A stretch of 64,000 bases of DNA from Adlercreutzia equolifaciens (lineage in GTDB: Bacteria > Actinomycetota > Coriobacteriia > Coriobacteriales > Eggerthellaceae), in NCBI RefSeq assembly GCF_029076695.1, contig NZ_JARFIK010000001.1:1240001-1304000 (forward strand). The letters run 5' to 3'. The notes under the pieces were generated by a model. The model saw only the letters and a program-made list of their open reading frames with translations. It searched no databases and was not told the DNA's origin. The first letter of the stretch is position 1; every line of letters starts with the position of its first letter. A program made the position numbers and the translations under genes. Below, one piece after another: positions 17,212 through 25,250 of this stretch.

Positions 17212-18726
17212 ATGAACGACAAGACACCCGATACCCTCCCCGCGGCTCCTTCTGCGGGTTCTCATGGCGCGGTTCCCGACCCGCGAGGACAGAAGCTTCA
17301 CGCTCAGTCGACGGGCGATGACAAGGTCATGCGCATGGGCACGGCCTCCATTCCGCGTCTGATTACCGAGTTCGCCATTCCGTCAGTGGTGGGCATGCTC
17401 ATCAACGGCTCCTACGCCATTATCGACTCCATGTTCCTTGGTCACGCGGTAGGAGAGATCGGTCTTTCGGCTATGACCGTGGCCAATCCCATCATGATTG
17501 TGTTCATGGCCATAGCCATGCTCATCGGCAACGGCGGCAATGCGCTGGCGGCGCTTCGCCTGGGTGAGGGTAAGCGCGAAGACGCCGAACGCGCTTTGGG
17601 CAACGTGGTGGCTATGAGCCTCGTGGCAGCGGTTGTTGTGCTGTTCGTGGGATGGAACCCCGCGCTGGTGTCATGGGTGCTTGATGTTTCAAGCGCCACG
17701 CCCGACGTGCGTCCCTATGCCCAGACGTTCATTCAGATTATCTGCGCGGGCTTTATTCTGCAGTGCATTGGCCTTGGCGTGAACAATTTCATCCGCACCT
17801 GCGGTGCCCCTAACCGCGCTTTGGGAACCATGGTCATTGGCCTGGTTGGCTCAGTGGCCTTCAACGCGCTGTTTGTGCTGGGGCTTGGCTGGGGCGTTTT
17901 CGGCAGCGCACTGGCTACGGTGCTTGGCTGGGCATGCTCGTGTTTGGCGGTACTCCAGTACTTCTGCCTGCGCAAGGACGTCCCCATGCGGTTGCGTCTG
18001 CCCGCTCTGCGGCTGGCGCCTTCCATGGATGCTACCATTTTGGCTTTCGGTTTACCCAGCTTTTGCGTGCAGGCGGGCATGGCGGTTGTAAACTTCTTCA
18101 TCAATTTCCAACTGGTGAAGTACGGGGCCTTGTCGCCCATTGGCAGCGAGGACGCCCTGGCAGCTATCGGCGTGGTGCAGCGAATCGCTCAGTTTTCGGT
18201 GATGCCCCTGGTGGGCACGGCCATTGCCCTCCAGCCTCTTTTGGGCTTCAACTACGGTGCCCGCAATGTGGCCCGCGTGCGCAAAACTCTGTGGTATGGC
18301 ATTGGGGCTGCCACCAGTTTGGCTCTGGTTATGTTTCTCATTGTCGAAGTGTTCGCGACGCCCATTGCCCACGCTTTCGGTATTTCCCATGACGGATTAG
18401 CCGACTTTACGGCCTTCGCCATTCGCGTGCAGTTCCTCATGCTGCCCTTTGTGGGTTTCCAAATTGTCAGCTCGAATTACTTCCAAGCTACCGGGCAGCC
18501 GGCAAAGTCCGTGTTCTTGACTTTGACGCGCCAAATACTGTTCCTTATTCCCCTGCTGTACCTGATGCCCCTGGTTCTGCCGCAAATTCTCCCTCAGTTC
18601 AACGGACTGGACGCTCTGTACTTCGCCACACCCGTGGCCGATCTGCTTTCCATTGTGGTCACGGCTGTTTTCGTGGCATGGGAAATGCGCCGTTTGCACC
18701 GTATGCAGCAGATGTTCGGGAAGTAG
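17212..18726 (+). CDS. MATE family efflux transporter
   Basis: A 504-residue protein with about 12 transmembrane segments, preceded by a roughly 35-residue polar N-terminal tail. FAIPSVVGMLINGSYAIIDSMFLGHAVGEIGLSAMTVANP is the classic MATE N-terminal segment, mirrored in the second half by PLVGTAIALQPLLGFNYGA. Members expel drugs or cationic metabolites using a sodium or proton gradient; the substrate here is unknown. It follows birA by 36 bp with AAGAAAGG before the start, so it may belong to the same transcript. Confidence 0.88.
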   Translation: MNDKTPDTLPAAPSAGSHGAVPDPRGQKLHAQSTGDDKVMRMGTASIPRLITEFAIPSVVGMLINGSYAIIDSMFLGHAVGEIGLSAMTVANPIMIVFMAIAMLIGNGGNALAALRLGEGKREDAERALGNVVAMSLVAAVVVLFVGWNPALVSWVLDVSSATPDVRPYAQTFIQIICAGFILQCIGLGVNNFIRTCGAPNRALGTMVIGLVGSVAFNALFVLGLGWGVFGSALATVLGWACSCLAVLQYFCLRKDVPMRLRLPALRLAPSMDATILAFGLPSFCVQAGMAVVNFFINFQLVKYGALSPIGSEDALAAIGVVQRIAQFSVMPLVGTAIALQPLLGFNYGARNVARVRKTLWYGIGAATSLALVMFLIVEVFATPIAHAFGISHDGLADFTAFAIRVQFLMLPFVGFQIVSSNYFQATGQPAKSVFLTLTRQILFLIPLLYLMPLVLPQILPQFNGLDALYFATPVADLLSIVVTAVFVAWEMRRLHRMQQMFGK

Positions 18727-18845
18727 GCATCTGCGCCTCTGCTGATGCAGGAGTCAGTTGTTGACAGGCAGTTGCACAAAACTGCGCAATCTCGCTCCCG
18801 CTGACCGCTGCAAAAGGGTTGTCGCGGGCTCGGCAGGAGGGCTGG

Positions 18846-18878
18846 CCTAGTATTTCCTTCGAGGAAAGGAGAACTAGG
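18846..18878 (+). promoter_or_regulatory. hairpin enclosing the bioY ribosome binding site
   Basis: CCTAGT (18846-18851) pairs with ACTAGG (18873-18878), and inside it TTTCCT (18853-18858) pairs with AGGAAA (18862-18867). The Shine-Dalgarno AGGAAAGGAG lies in the right arm and the ATG is at 18880. The fold would hide the ribosome binding site. Upstream TTGACA at 18761, with a GCAGTT/AACTGC inverted repeat at 18768-18785, may be promoter and operator. Confidence 0.5.
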
Positions 18879-18879
18879 T

Positions 18880-19599
18880 ATGGAATCTGTCGACTTGAGT
18901 GAAAGCTTCGAGGGCGAGCTGGGCGCGAAGAGCCCGCAGCCTGTGCGAGGCGCAGCGAAGGTCCTTGACGGCGCTTCTCGCAAGGGGGCCTCGTCCCGTT
19001 CTCGCTCGGTGGCCTTTGTGGGGCTGACTATCGCCCTCATTGCCTCCTCGGCCATTATTGCCGTGCCCATTGGGCCTGTGCCCATCACGTTGCAGATGTT
19101 CGCCATCACCTTCGCCATTGTGGTGTTGCCGCCGAAGGCAGCTACGGCCGCTATCGTAGGCTACCTGGTGCTGGGTGCGGTGGGCGTGCCGGTGTTCTCG
19201 GGCATGCGCGGTGGCATCGGTGTGCTGGCCGGTCCCACGGGCGGCTTTCTGTGGGGCTACCTGCTGGGCGTGCCCTTGGCGTCACTGTTCTTGGCCGGCG
19301 CCCGCAAGGCCTTTGGGAACGCCAGGGGAGAGGCGCGCCTTTCGCGGGCCGAGCGCGCCGCTCAATCGGTGCTACAGCGTGCGGCCAGCTTCCTGCGCAA
19401 TTTCGGCTTAGAGCTGGTGGCCGGCATCATCTTCACCGCCGTGGCCTACGTGTGCGGCTGGGCGCAGTATATGGTGGTAGCCCAAGTGGGCCCCGAGGTA
19501 GCGTTCTTGACAGCCTGCGCGCCCTTCATCGCGCTCGACCTGGCGAAGATCATCGCAGCGGTGGTATGCGCCCGAGCCGTGAAAGAAGTTGTAGGGTAA
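18880..19599 (+). CDS. bioY: biotin transporter BioY
   Basis: A 239-residue membrane protein, the substrate-binding S component of an ECF-type biotin importer. After a roughly 45-residue polar N-terminal extension come six hydrophobic segments. Family signatures are VPIGPVPITLQMFAI, LVLGAVGVPVFSGMRGGIGVLAGPTGGFLWGYLLG and the C-terminal PFIALDLAKIIAA. No EcfA/EcfT genes are nearby, so it either works alone or uses a shared module. The location near birA suggests a biotin context. Confidence 0.9.
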   Translation: MESVDLSESFEGELGAKSPQPVRGAAKVLDGASRKGASSRSRSVAFVGLTIALIASSAIIAVPIGPVPITLQMFAITFAIVVLPPKAATAAIVGYLVLGAVGVPVFSGMRGGIGVLAGPTGGFLWGYLLGVPLASLFLAGARKAFGNARGEARLSRAERAAQSVLQRAASFLRNFGLELVAGIIFTAVAYVCGWAQYMVVAQVGPEVAFLTACAPFIALDLAKIIAAVVCARAVKEVVG

Positions 19600-19620
19600 A
19601 AGCAACCTGATGGCGCAGGT

Positions 19621-19808
19621 GCGGGGAGAGGGCTCTGCGGCGGAGACTTCGCGCTGATCCCCTTCCGAACGCGGCAAAAAGAAATAGCGAAGATGATGCC
19701 CATCAGTCGGTACCATCCCAAGCCTGGTGCTGGCGAAGTAGAAGCTATTTCTTAACGGCCGCGTTCTCCAGGGGGCGCTCAGACACCGCCGCAGAGCCCT
19801 CTCCCCGC
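19621..19808. repeat. long imperfect inverted repeat between bioY and coaX
   Basis: The arms 19621-19688 and 19744-19808 are reverse complements with interruptions. They share a perfect 23-bp outer block (19621-19643 with 19786-19808), GAACGCGGC (19667-19675 with 19758-19766) and AAGAAATAGC (19679-19688 with 19744-19753), in collinear order. The central loop is about 55 nt. The element sits exactly between two convergent genes. No target duplication was seen. Confidence 0.75.
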
Positions 19809-19830
19809 GGCGGCGTCAGAGCGCTTCTCT

Positions 19831-20601
19831 CTATTCCGCAGCGCGGGCGGCGATGAGGCGCAGGCCCTCGAGGGTGATCTCGGCGTTCACCGCCGTGATG
19901 GTGGTGGCGGTTTGGGCGATGACCGGAGCCAGGCCGCCGGTGGCGATGACGGGCGCCTCGTAGCCCAGCTGATCGAAGATGCGGCGCACCAGGCCGTCGA
20001 CGCGGTCGGCTTCGCCCAGCATGATGCCCGACTGAATGGCCTCGATGGTGGAGCGGCCGATAACGGCCGGCGGTGCAACCAAATCGATGGTGGGCAGCTG
20101 GGCGCCGCGCGAGAACAGCGCGTTGGCCGAAGTCTGCACGCCCGGCGCAATGACGCCGCCCAGGAAGGTGCCGTCGCGGTCGATGACTTCGATGTTCGTG
20201 GCGGTGCCGAAGTCCACCACGATAACGGGGGCTCCGTAGAGCGCGCGAGCCGCAACGGCGTCGGCCACGCGGTCGGCGCCGATCTCGTTGGGGTTGGGAT
20301 AGTTGGTGTGGAACAGATCGCCGGCGGTTTTCGCCGAGCACACCAAAGCGGTGCAGCCGGTAGCATCTTTGATGGCGTGCGTCCAGGCCTCGGTCAGCTG
20401 CGGCACCACGGAGGCCAGCGCCGAGGCGCGCATGGCGTCAAGAGCCAGTCCTTCCAGGGAAAAGAGCGATGAGAGCTTGATGCGGAGCTCGTCGGCGGCC
20501 GCGCAGCGGTTGGTGGCGATGCGCCACATGGCTACCAAAGAATCCCCTGAATAGACGCCAATTACGGTATGAGTGTTACCAATATCAATAGCAAGTAACA
20601 T
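19831..20601 (-). CDS. coaX: type III pantothenate kinase
   Basis: 256 residues. It catalyses the first step of coenzyme A synthesis (pantothenate to 4'-phosphopantothenate) with an acetate-kinase-like fold. The phosphate-binding MLLAIDIGNTHTVIGVY starts the protein; IGADRVADAVAARAL and VVDFGTATNIEVID are the substrate and ATP motifs; GGVIAPGVQTSANALFSR is also conserved. ATG at 20601 gives the family N-terminus; the GAGGAAG ribosome site is 12 nt away, slightly far. Confidence 0.92.
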   Translation of the reverse strand: MLLAIDIGNTHTVIGVYSGDSLVAMWRIATNRCAAADELRIKLSSLFSLEGLALDAMRASALASVVPQLTEAWTHAIKDATGCTALVCSAKTAGDLFHTNYPNPNEIGADRVADAVAARALYGAPVIVVDFGTATNIEVIDRDGTFLGGVIAPGVQTSANALFSRGAQLPTIDLVAPPAVIGRSTIEAIQSGIMLGEADRVDGLVRRIFDQLGYEAPVIATGGLAPVIAQTATTITAVNAEITLEGLRLIAARAAE

Positions 20602-20665
20602 AAATATGACAATCTTCCTCAATTTAACGGCAAAATACGTGATAATGCGTATAGTGAACGCTGAG

Positions 20666-20680
20666 CTTGATTATATCAAG
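20666..20680 (+). promoter_or_regulatory. palindrome upstream of the response regulator gene
   Basis: CTTGAT-TAT-ATCAAG is a perfect 6-bp inverted repeat about 58 bp before the start of the response regulator gene. It resembles an FNR box but has a 3-bp instead of 4-bp spacer. A second repeat, ATACG/CGTAT, lies near 20637-20654. Confidence 0.35.
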
Positions 20681-20738
20681 GTTTAAACGATATGCCCTCC
20701 AGGGGCAATCGTCGAAATGACGAGAGAAAGGCAAGACT

Positions 20739-21434
20739 ATGATCGAGACACCGAGCCGAATCCTTGTCGTTGACGACGAGCCATCGATCACCGAATTCGT
20801 AAGCTATGCGTTGAAGAAGGAAGGGTACGAGGCCGACGTTGTCGACAATGGCGAAGATGCCTTCGCGCTGGCCAGCGCGAATAACTACGACCTGTTCGTT
20901 CTTGATATCATGCTTCCCGGCATGGACGGCTACGAGCTGTGCCGTCGCCTGCGCTCCAAGACCACAGCACCCGTGCTGTTCCTCTCCGCTCGCGACACCG
21001 AGTTGGACAAAGTGGTCGGTCTGGAAATCGGCGGCGATGATTACCTGGCGAAGCCCTTTGGCGTACGCGAGCTGATTGCCCGTGTTCGCGCGCTGCTCCG
21101 CCGCGGCCAGGGCGGCGAGTTCCCCGGCGCTTCCAATTCCATTACCGCTTCCGGCATTACGCTGGACGAGGACGCCCACACCGCTTCGGGCGACCATGGC
21201 GAGATCGACCTTACCCCCCGTGAGTTCGAGCTGCTGGCCAGCCTCATGAAGAGCGCCGGCAAGGTAGTTTCCCGCGAGGATCTGCTGCGCGACGCCTGGG
21301 GTTGGGAGTACCTCACCGAAACCAAGACGGTGGACACCCACATCAAGCGCCTGCGCGACAAGATTCACGCCGCCGGTTACGATCCGGGTCTGGTGGAGAC
21401 GGTGCGCGGCTACGGCTACCGTTTCAAGGCCTAG
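20739..21434 (+). CDS. orphan OmpR/PhoB-family response regulator
   Basis: 231 residues: a receiver domain (1-120) with phospho-acceptor Asp56 (VLDIMLPGMDG) and switch Lys in LAKPFG, then a winged-helix DNA-binding domain (about 130-230; LTPREFELLASLMK, TVDTHIKRLRDKI, VRGYGYRF). No histidine kinase gene is adjacent, so its partner is elsewhere or absent. It has its own promoter region and a strong terminator, so it is monocistronic. The target genes are not evident. Confidence 0.9.
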   Translation: MIETPSRILVVDDEPSITEFVSYALKKEGYEADVVDNGEDAFALASANNYDLFVLDIMLPGMDGYELCRRLRSKTTAPVLFLSARDTELDKVVGLEIGGDDYLAKPFGVRELIARVRALLRRGQGGEFPGASNSITASGITLDEDAHTASGDHGEIDLTPREFELLASLMKSAGKVVSREDLLRDAWGWEYLTETKTVDTHIKRLRDKIHAAGYDPGLVETVRGYGYRFKA

Positions 21435-21455
21435 GCGCTTGCATCTTGGCTTTTC

Positions 21456-21487
21456 GAAGGGCTTCCGCACGGAAGCCCTTCTTTTTT
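21456..21487 (+). terminator. terminator after the response regulator
   Basis: A perfect 11-bp stem (21456-21466 with 21471-21481), 4-nt loop and six T residues. Confidence 0.95.
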
Positions 21488-21601
21488 GCCCTTCGACAGA
21501 GGGCCGTGGCTCGGGGTGGGGAAGATCGGTAGAATAGAGCCATCCGTCAAGTATGGCTGACCGGAGGCTCCGGCGCCGCGACATGAGAAAGAGGGCCCGA
21601 C

Positions 21602-23290
21602 GTGTTGACCGACATTGAAATTGCCCAGGCATGCGAACCGAAACCCGTGCGTGACATTGCCGAAGTTGCCGGCGTCGACGAGAAGTACCTTGAGCTGTAC
21701 GGAAACTACAAGGCCAAGGTGGACTACAACCTGCTGCGCGAGGAAGAGCACGAGCCGGGCAAGCTCATCTTGGTAACGGCCATCAACCCCACGCCCGCCG
21801 GCGAGGGCAAGACCACTACCACGGTGGGTCTGGCCGATGCGCTGGCGAAGCGCGGCAAGAACGTGGTCGTGGCCCTGCGCGAGCCTTCGCTGGGCCCCGT
21901 GTTCGGCATCAAGGGCGGCGCTGCCGGCGGCGGCTATGCCCAGGTGGTGCCTATGGAGGACATCAACCTGCACTTCACGGGCGACTTCCATGCCATCGGT
22001 GCGGCCAACAACCTGCTGGCAGCCCTGCTGGACGCCCATATCCAGAACGGCAACGAGCTCAACATCGACGTGCGCAAGATCACCTGGAAGCGCGTGGTGG
22101 ACATGAACGACCGTCAGCTGCGCCACATTGTGGACGGCCTGGGGGGCAAGGCCCATGGCGTGCCGCGCGAGGACGGCTTCGACATTACCGTGGCTTCCGA
22201 GGTTATGGCCATCTTCTGCCTGGCCACCTCCATCACCGACCTGAAGGAGCGCCTCGGCCGCATTGTGGTGGGCTACACCTATGACGACAAGCCGGTCACG
22301 GCCCACGACCTGAAGGCCGAGGGCGCCATGGCGGCTCTGCTGAAGGACGCCTTGAAGCCGAACCTCGTGCAGACCCTCGAGGGCACGCCGGCCTTCGTGC
22401 ACGGCGGTCCCTTCGCCAACATTGCCCACGGCTGCAACTCCATTATGGCCACGCGCATGGCCATGGCCCTGGGCGACTACTGCGTCACGGAGGCCGGCTT
22501 CGGCGCCGACCTGGGTGCCGAGAAGTTCCTGGACATCAAATGCCGTCTGGCGGGTCTCAAGCCCGACGCCGTGGTGGTAGTGGCCACGGTGCGCGCGCTG
22601 AAGAATCACGGCGGCGTGGCTAAGGCGGACCTCAACGAGGAGAACCTGGAAGCCCTGGAGGCGGGTCTGCCGAACCTGCTGCAGCACGTGGAGAACATCA
22701 CCAACGTGTACAACCTGCCCTGCGTGGTGGCCATCAACGCGTTCCCCACCGACACGAAGGCCGAGCTGGACTTGGTGGAGGCCAAGTGCCGCGAGCTGGG
22801 TGTGAACGTGGCCCTGTCCGAGGTGTGGGCCAAGGGCGGCGAGGGCGGCCTGGCCCTGGCCGACGAAGTGGTGGCCCTGTGCGAGAACGGCGACGAGGCC
22901 GGCCGCTCGGCCGACACCTTCGCCTTCGCCTACGAGGACGACCTGTCCATTGCCGAGAAGATCGAGGCCATTGCGAAGCGCGTCTACCATGCTGACGGCG
23001 TGGTGTTCGAGCCTGCGGCCCAAAAGGAGATCGCACAGCTGGAGGCTCTCGGCTTCGGCGGCATGCCTGTGTGCATGGCCAAGACTCAGTACTCCTTCTC
23101 GGACGACGCCGCCAAGCTGGGCGCCCCCCGCGACTTCATCATCACGGTGCGTCAGGTCAAGGTGTCCGCTGGCGCCGGCTTCATCGTGGCGCTCACGGGT
23201 TCCATCATGACCATGCCGGGCCTGGGCAAGGCGCCGGCCGCCCACAAGATCGACGTCATGGAGGACGGTACCATCACCGGCCTGTTCTAA
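21602..23290 (+). CDS. fhs: formate-tetrahydrofolate ligase
   Basis: A 562-residue enzyme that activates formate with ATP onto tetrahydrofolate to give 10-formyl-THF, the entry step of the methyl branch of folate one-carbon metabolism. The P-loop [14 protein letters not shown] is at about residue 64, with [24 protein letters not shown] and [18 protein letters not shown] as family hallmarks. The start is GTG at 21602; the following TTG codon gives MLTDIEIAQ. It begins the fhs-fchA-folD-small ORF-focA cluster. Confidence 0.96.
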   Translation: MLTDIEIAQACEPKPVRDIAEVAGVDEKYLELYGNYKAKVDYNLLREEEHEPGKLILVTAINPTPAGEGKTTTTVGLADALAKRGKNVVVALREPSLGPVFGIKGGAAGGGYAQVVPMEDINLHFTGDFHAIGAANNLLAALLDAHIQNGNELNIDVRKITWKRVVDMNDRQLRHIVDGLGGKAHGVPREDGFDITVASEVMAIFCLATSITDLKERLGRIVVGYTYDDKPVTAHDLKAEGAMAALLKDALKPNLVQTLEGTPAFVHGGPFANIAHGCNSIMATRMAMALGDYCVTEAGFGADLGAEKFLDIKCRLAGLKPDAVVVVATVRALKNHGGVAKADLNEENLEALEAGLPNLLQHVENITNVYNLPCVVAINAFPTDTKAELDLVEAKCRELGVNVALSEVWAKGGEGGLALADEVVALCENGDEAGRSADTFAFAYEDDLSIAEKIEAIAKRVYHADGVVFEPAAQKEIAQLEALGFGGMPVCMAKTQYSFSDDAAKLGAPRDFIITVRQVKVSAGAGFIVALTGSIMTMPGLGKAPAAHKIDVMEDGTITGLF

Positions 23291-23332
23291 GGCGCTTGTG
23301 AAGAAAGTTCGGCTTAACCCGAATTAACATGG

Positions 23333-23366
23333 AAGCGGCTCCCGCGAAGCAAAGCGGGGGCCGCTT
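23333..23366 (+). terminator. hairpin between fhs and fchA (attenuator or weak terminator)
   Basis: A 13-bp stem with one wobble pair (23333-23345 with 23354-23366) and an 8-nt loop. No T-run follows, so readthrough into fchA is likely; it may set relative expression or protect the fhs mRNA 3' end. Confidence 0.5.
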
Positions 23367-23421
23367 GATGTTAGAATGCCGAGCACCGGCAAAGTCCGAG
23401 ATGGGCGTGCAGAAAGGAACG

Positions 23422-24039
23422 ATGGTGGTAAACACGGAATTCGTCGAGGCTTTGGCCTCGGATGCCCCTACGCCGGGCGGGGGAGGGGCGGCCGCCTATG
23501 TGGGCGCTCTGGCCTCGGCTCTGGCCTCCATGGTGGGTAACTTGACCGTGGGCAAGAAGAAGTACGCTGCCGTGGAAGAGCTTATGCAGAACGAGCTGCG
23601 GGCGCTGGCTGACACGCGCCTGCGCTTGCTGGAGCTTATCGACGGCGATGCAGCGGCCTTCGCTCCGCTGGCGGCGGCCTATGGGCTGCCCCGCGCCACC
23701 GAGGAAGAAGCTGCTGCCCGTAACGACGCTATTCAGACAGCGTTGGTGGAGGCCTGCGAAGTGCCGCTAGCCATCATGGACCAGTGCCTGCTGGTTATCG
23801 AGTCCTGCTCTTTTGTGGCTAACAACGGCTCGGTGATGGCTCTGTCTGATGCCGGTGCGGCGGCGGTACTGGCCAAAGCGGCGCTGCAGGCGGCCAGCTT
23901 GAACGTGGTCATCAACATCGGCTCCATGGACGATGCGGCTCGCGCGGCGTCCTATCGCGAGCGCATGGATGATGCCCTGGCTGCCGGAGGTGCCTTGGCC
24001 GACCAGGTGTATGACGACGTGTTGAAGCGGCTTGCTTAG
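23422..24039 (+). CDS. fchA: methenyltetrahydrofolate cyclohydrolase (FchA family)
   Basis: A 205-residue helical protein of the formiminotransferase-cyclodeaminase/cyclohydrolase family. The N-terminal FVEALASDAPTPGGGGAAAYVGALASALASMV motif is the signature (SxxPTPGGGSxAA). It hydrolyses 5,10-methenyl-THF to 10-formyl-THF or the reverse. ATG at 23422 follows AGAAAGGA. Its position between fhs and folD, together with altered cyclohydrolase residues in FolD, supports the cyclohydrolase role rather than formimino-THF cyclodeaminase. Confidence 0.85.
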   Translation: MVVNTEFVEALASDAPTPGGGGAAAYVGALASALASMVGNLTVGKKKYAAVEELMQNELRALADTRLRLLELIDGDAAAFAPLAAAYGLPRATEEEAAARNDAIQTALVEACEVPLAIMDQCLLVIESCSFVANNGSVMALSDAGAAAVLAKAALQAASLNVVINIGSMDDAARAASYRERMDDALAAGGALADQVYDDVLKRLA

Positions 24040-24074
24040 CTGCGGCTTTCTGCTTGGTAGTGAGGAGGAGTTTC

Positions 24075-24953
24075 ATGGCGAAAACGCTTACGGGTAAGGA
24101 AGTGATTGCAGCTTTGCGCGACGATCTGCTGGCCCGCATCGAGCGCCTCGCTGCCGTGGGCGTGACGCCCACGTTGGCCATCGTGCGCGTGGGAGAGCGT
24201 CCCGACGACCTGTCCTATGAGCGTACGGCCTTGAAACGGGCCGAGGGCCTGGGCATTGCGGTGCGCTCCTTCGTGCTGCCCATCGATGCCACCCAAGCCC
24301 AACTTGAGGCGGTCATCGACGAGGTGAACGCCGATGCGTCCATTCACGGCTGCCTGCTCTTCCGTCCTTTGCCGGCAGGAATTGACGAGCGCGCGGTGTG
24401 CGACCGCCTGGCTCCCGAGAAGGACATCGACGGCATTTCCTCGGCCTCGCTGGCCGGCGTCTTCGCCGACACCGGCGAGGGCTTTCCGCCAGCTACGGCC
24501 CAGGCCTGTTTGGAAATGCTGGACTTCTACGACATTCCCGTGGCGTCGAAACGCGTGGTGGTGCTGGGACGCAGTTTGGTCATCGGGCGTCCTGTGGCCA
24601 TGATGCTGCTGGCCCGCCACGCCACGGTCACTCTGGTGCATTCGCGCACAGCCGACGCTGCCGCCCATACGCGCGAGGCCGACATCGTGGTGTGCGCCAC
24701 GGGCCGTGCCAAGGCCTACGGACCGGAGTATTTCTCCGCGGGTCAGGTGGTACTCGATGTGGGCATTAACTTCGCTGACGGCGCCCTGTGCGGCGATGTG
24801 GACTTCGACGCCGTGGAGCCAGTGCTGGGTGACGCAGGTGCCATTACGCCGGTGCCCGGCGGTATCGGCGGGGTTACCACGTCGGTCACTATGGCCCACG
24901 TGGTACGGGCGGCTGAGCAGGCTGCAAACATCCCGTTCGCGAAGGAGGCCTAG
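24075..24953 (+). CDS. folD: methylenetetrahydrofolate dehydrogenase FolD, probably monofunctional
   Basis: 292 residues with the FolD two-domain layout: catalytic N-domain and NADP-binding C-domain (VVLGRSLVIGRPVAMMLL, TPVPGGIGGVTTSVTMAH). In E. coli FolD the catalytic segment is YVASKRK, with Lys54 essential for cyclohydrolase. Here the ungapped alignment reads YERTALK, so Ala takes the place of that Lys. The VQLPLP segment with Gln98 reads LFRPLP, so Gln is also lost. KDIDG, with the conserved Asp, is kept. I infer that dehydrogenase activity is kept and cyclohydrolase is lost, taken over by FchA 35 bp upstream. ATG at 24075 follows GAGGAGG. Confidence 0.92.
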   Translation: MAKTLTGKEVIAALRDDLLARIERLAAVGVTPTLAIVRVGERPDDLSYERTALKRAEGLGIAVRSFVLPIDATQAQLEAVIDEVNADASIHGCLLFRPLPAGIDERAVCDRLAPEKDIDGISSASLAGVFADTGEGFPPATAQACLEMLDFYDIPVASKRVVVLGRSLVIGRPVAMMLLARHATVTLVHSRTADAAAHTREADIVVCATGRAKAYGPEYFSAGQVVLDVGINFADGALCGDVDFDAVEPVLGDAGAITPVPGGIGGVTTSVTMAHVVRAAEQAANIPFAKEA

Positions 24954-25114
24954 TGGATATCGACGAGCGCTTGAGTCGCGAGAACTGCGAGGGATGCGCC
25001 ACCAGCTGCAAGCTGTCGGCCCCGTCGTGCCCCTTTGGCTCCTCGGCCGCCGCCGAGCGGCGCGAGGAACTGGCTGAGGCCGAGGCGGCCGCGAGCGCGG
25101 CGGAAGCGGATTAA
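24953..25114 (+). CDS. 53-residue cysteine-rich small protein
   Basis: A small ORF with GTG start overlapping the folD stop (TAGTG) and a strong GAAGGAGG ribosome site inside the end of folD. The protein begins MDIDERLSRENCEGCATSC and continues with KLSAPSCPFGSS, then an Ala/Glu-rich helix. Four cysteines (C-x2-C-x3-C-x6-C) could bind zinc or an iron-sulfur cluster. It is translationally coupled to folD and followed by focA. I do not recognise a family. A role as a cluster-associated accessory or electron carrier is speculative. Confidence 0.7.
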   Translation: MDIDERLSRENCEGCATSCKLSAPSCPFGSSAAAERREELAEAEAAASAAEAD

Positions 25115-25250
25115 ACGCTGCTGACAGGCGCCCCTCGCAGTTCGGCGGTGCGCTTGCCGAAAGGCTTGCGCGCTGGGGCGGCTAGCGGCGGCCATAAGTG
25201 CGGGGTTGTGGAATGATGGGACGCATCATTCTGCGCGAGAAGGAGCGATT

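Noticed and set aside
20666-20680. FNR-type binding site upstream of the orphan response regulator
   Set aside because: The TTGAT/ATCAA halves are right, but the spacer is 3 bp rather than 4, so it was listed only as a palindrome.
21431-23245. A 604-codon minus-strand open frame opposite fhs
   Set aside because: Shadow of the highly conserved fhs gene; low-complexity composition and no ribosome site.
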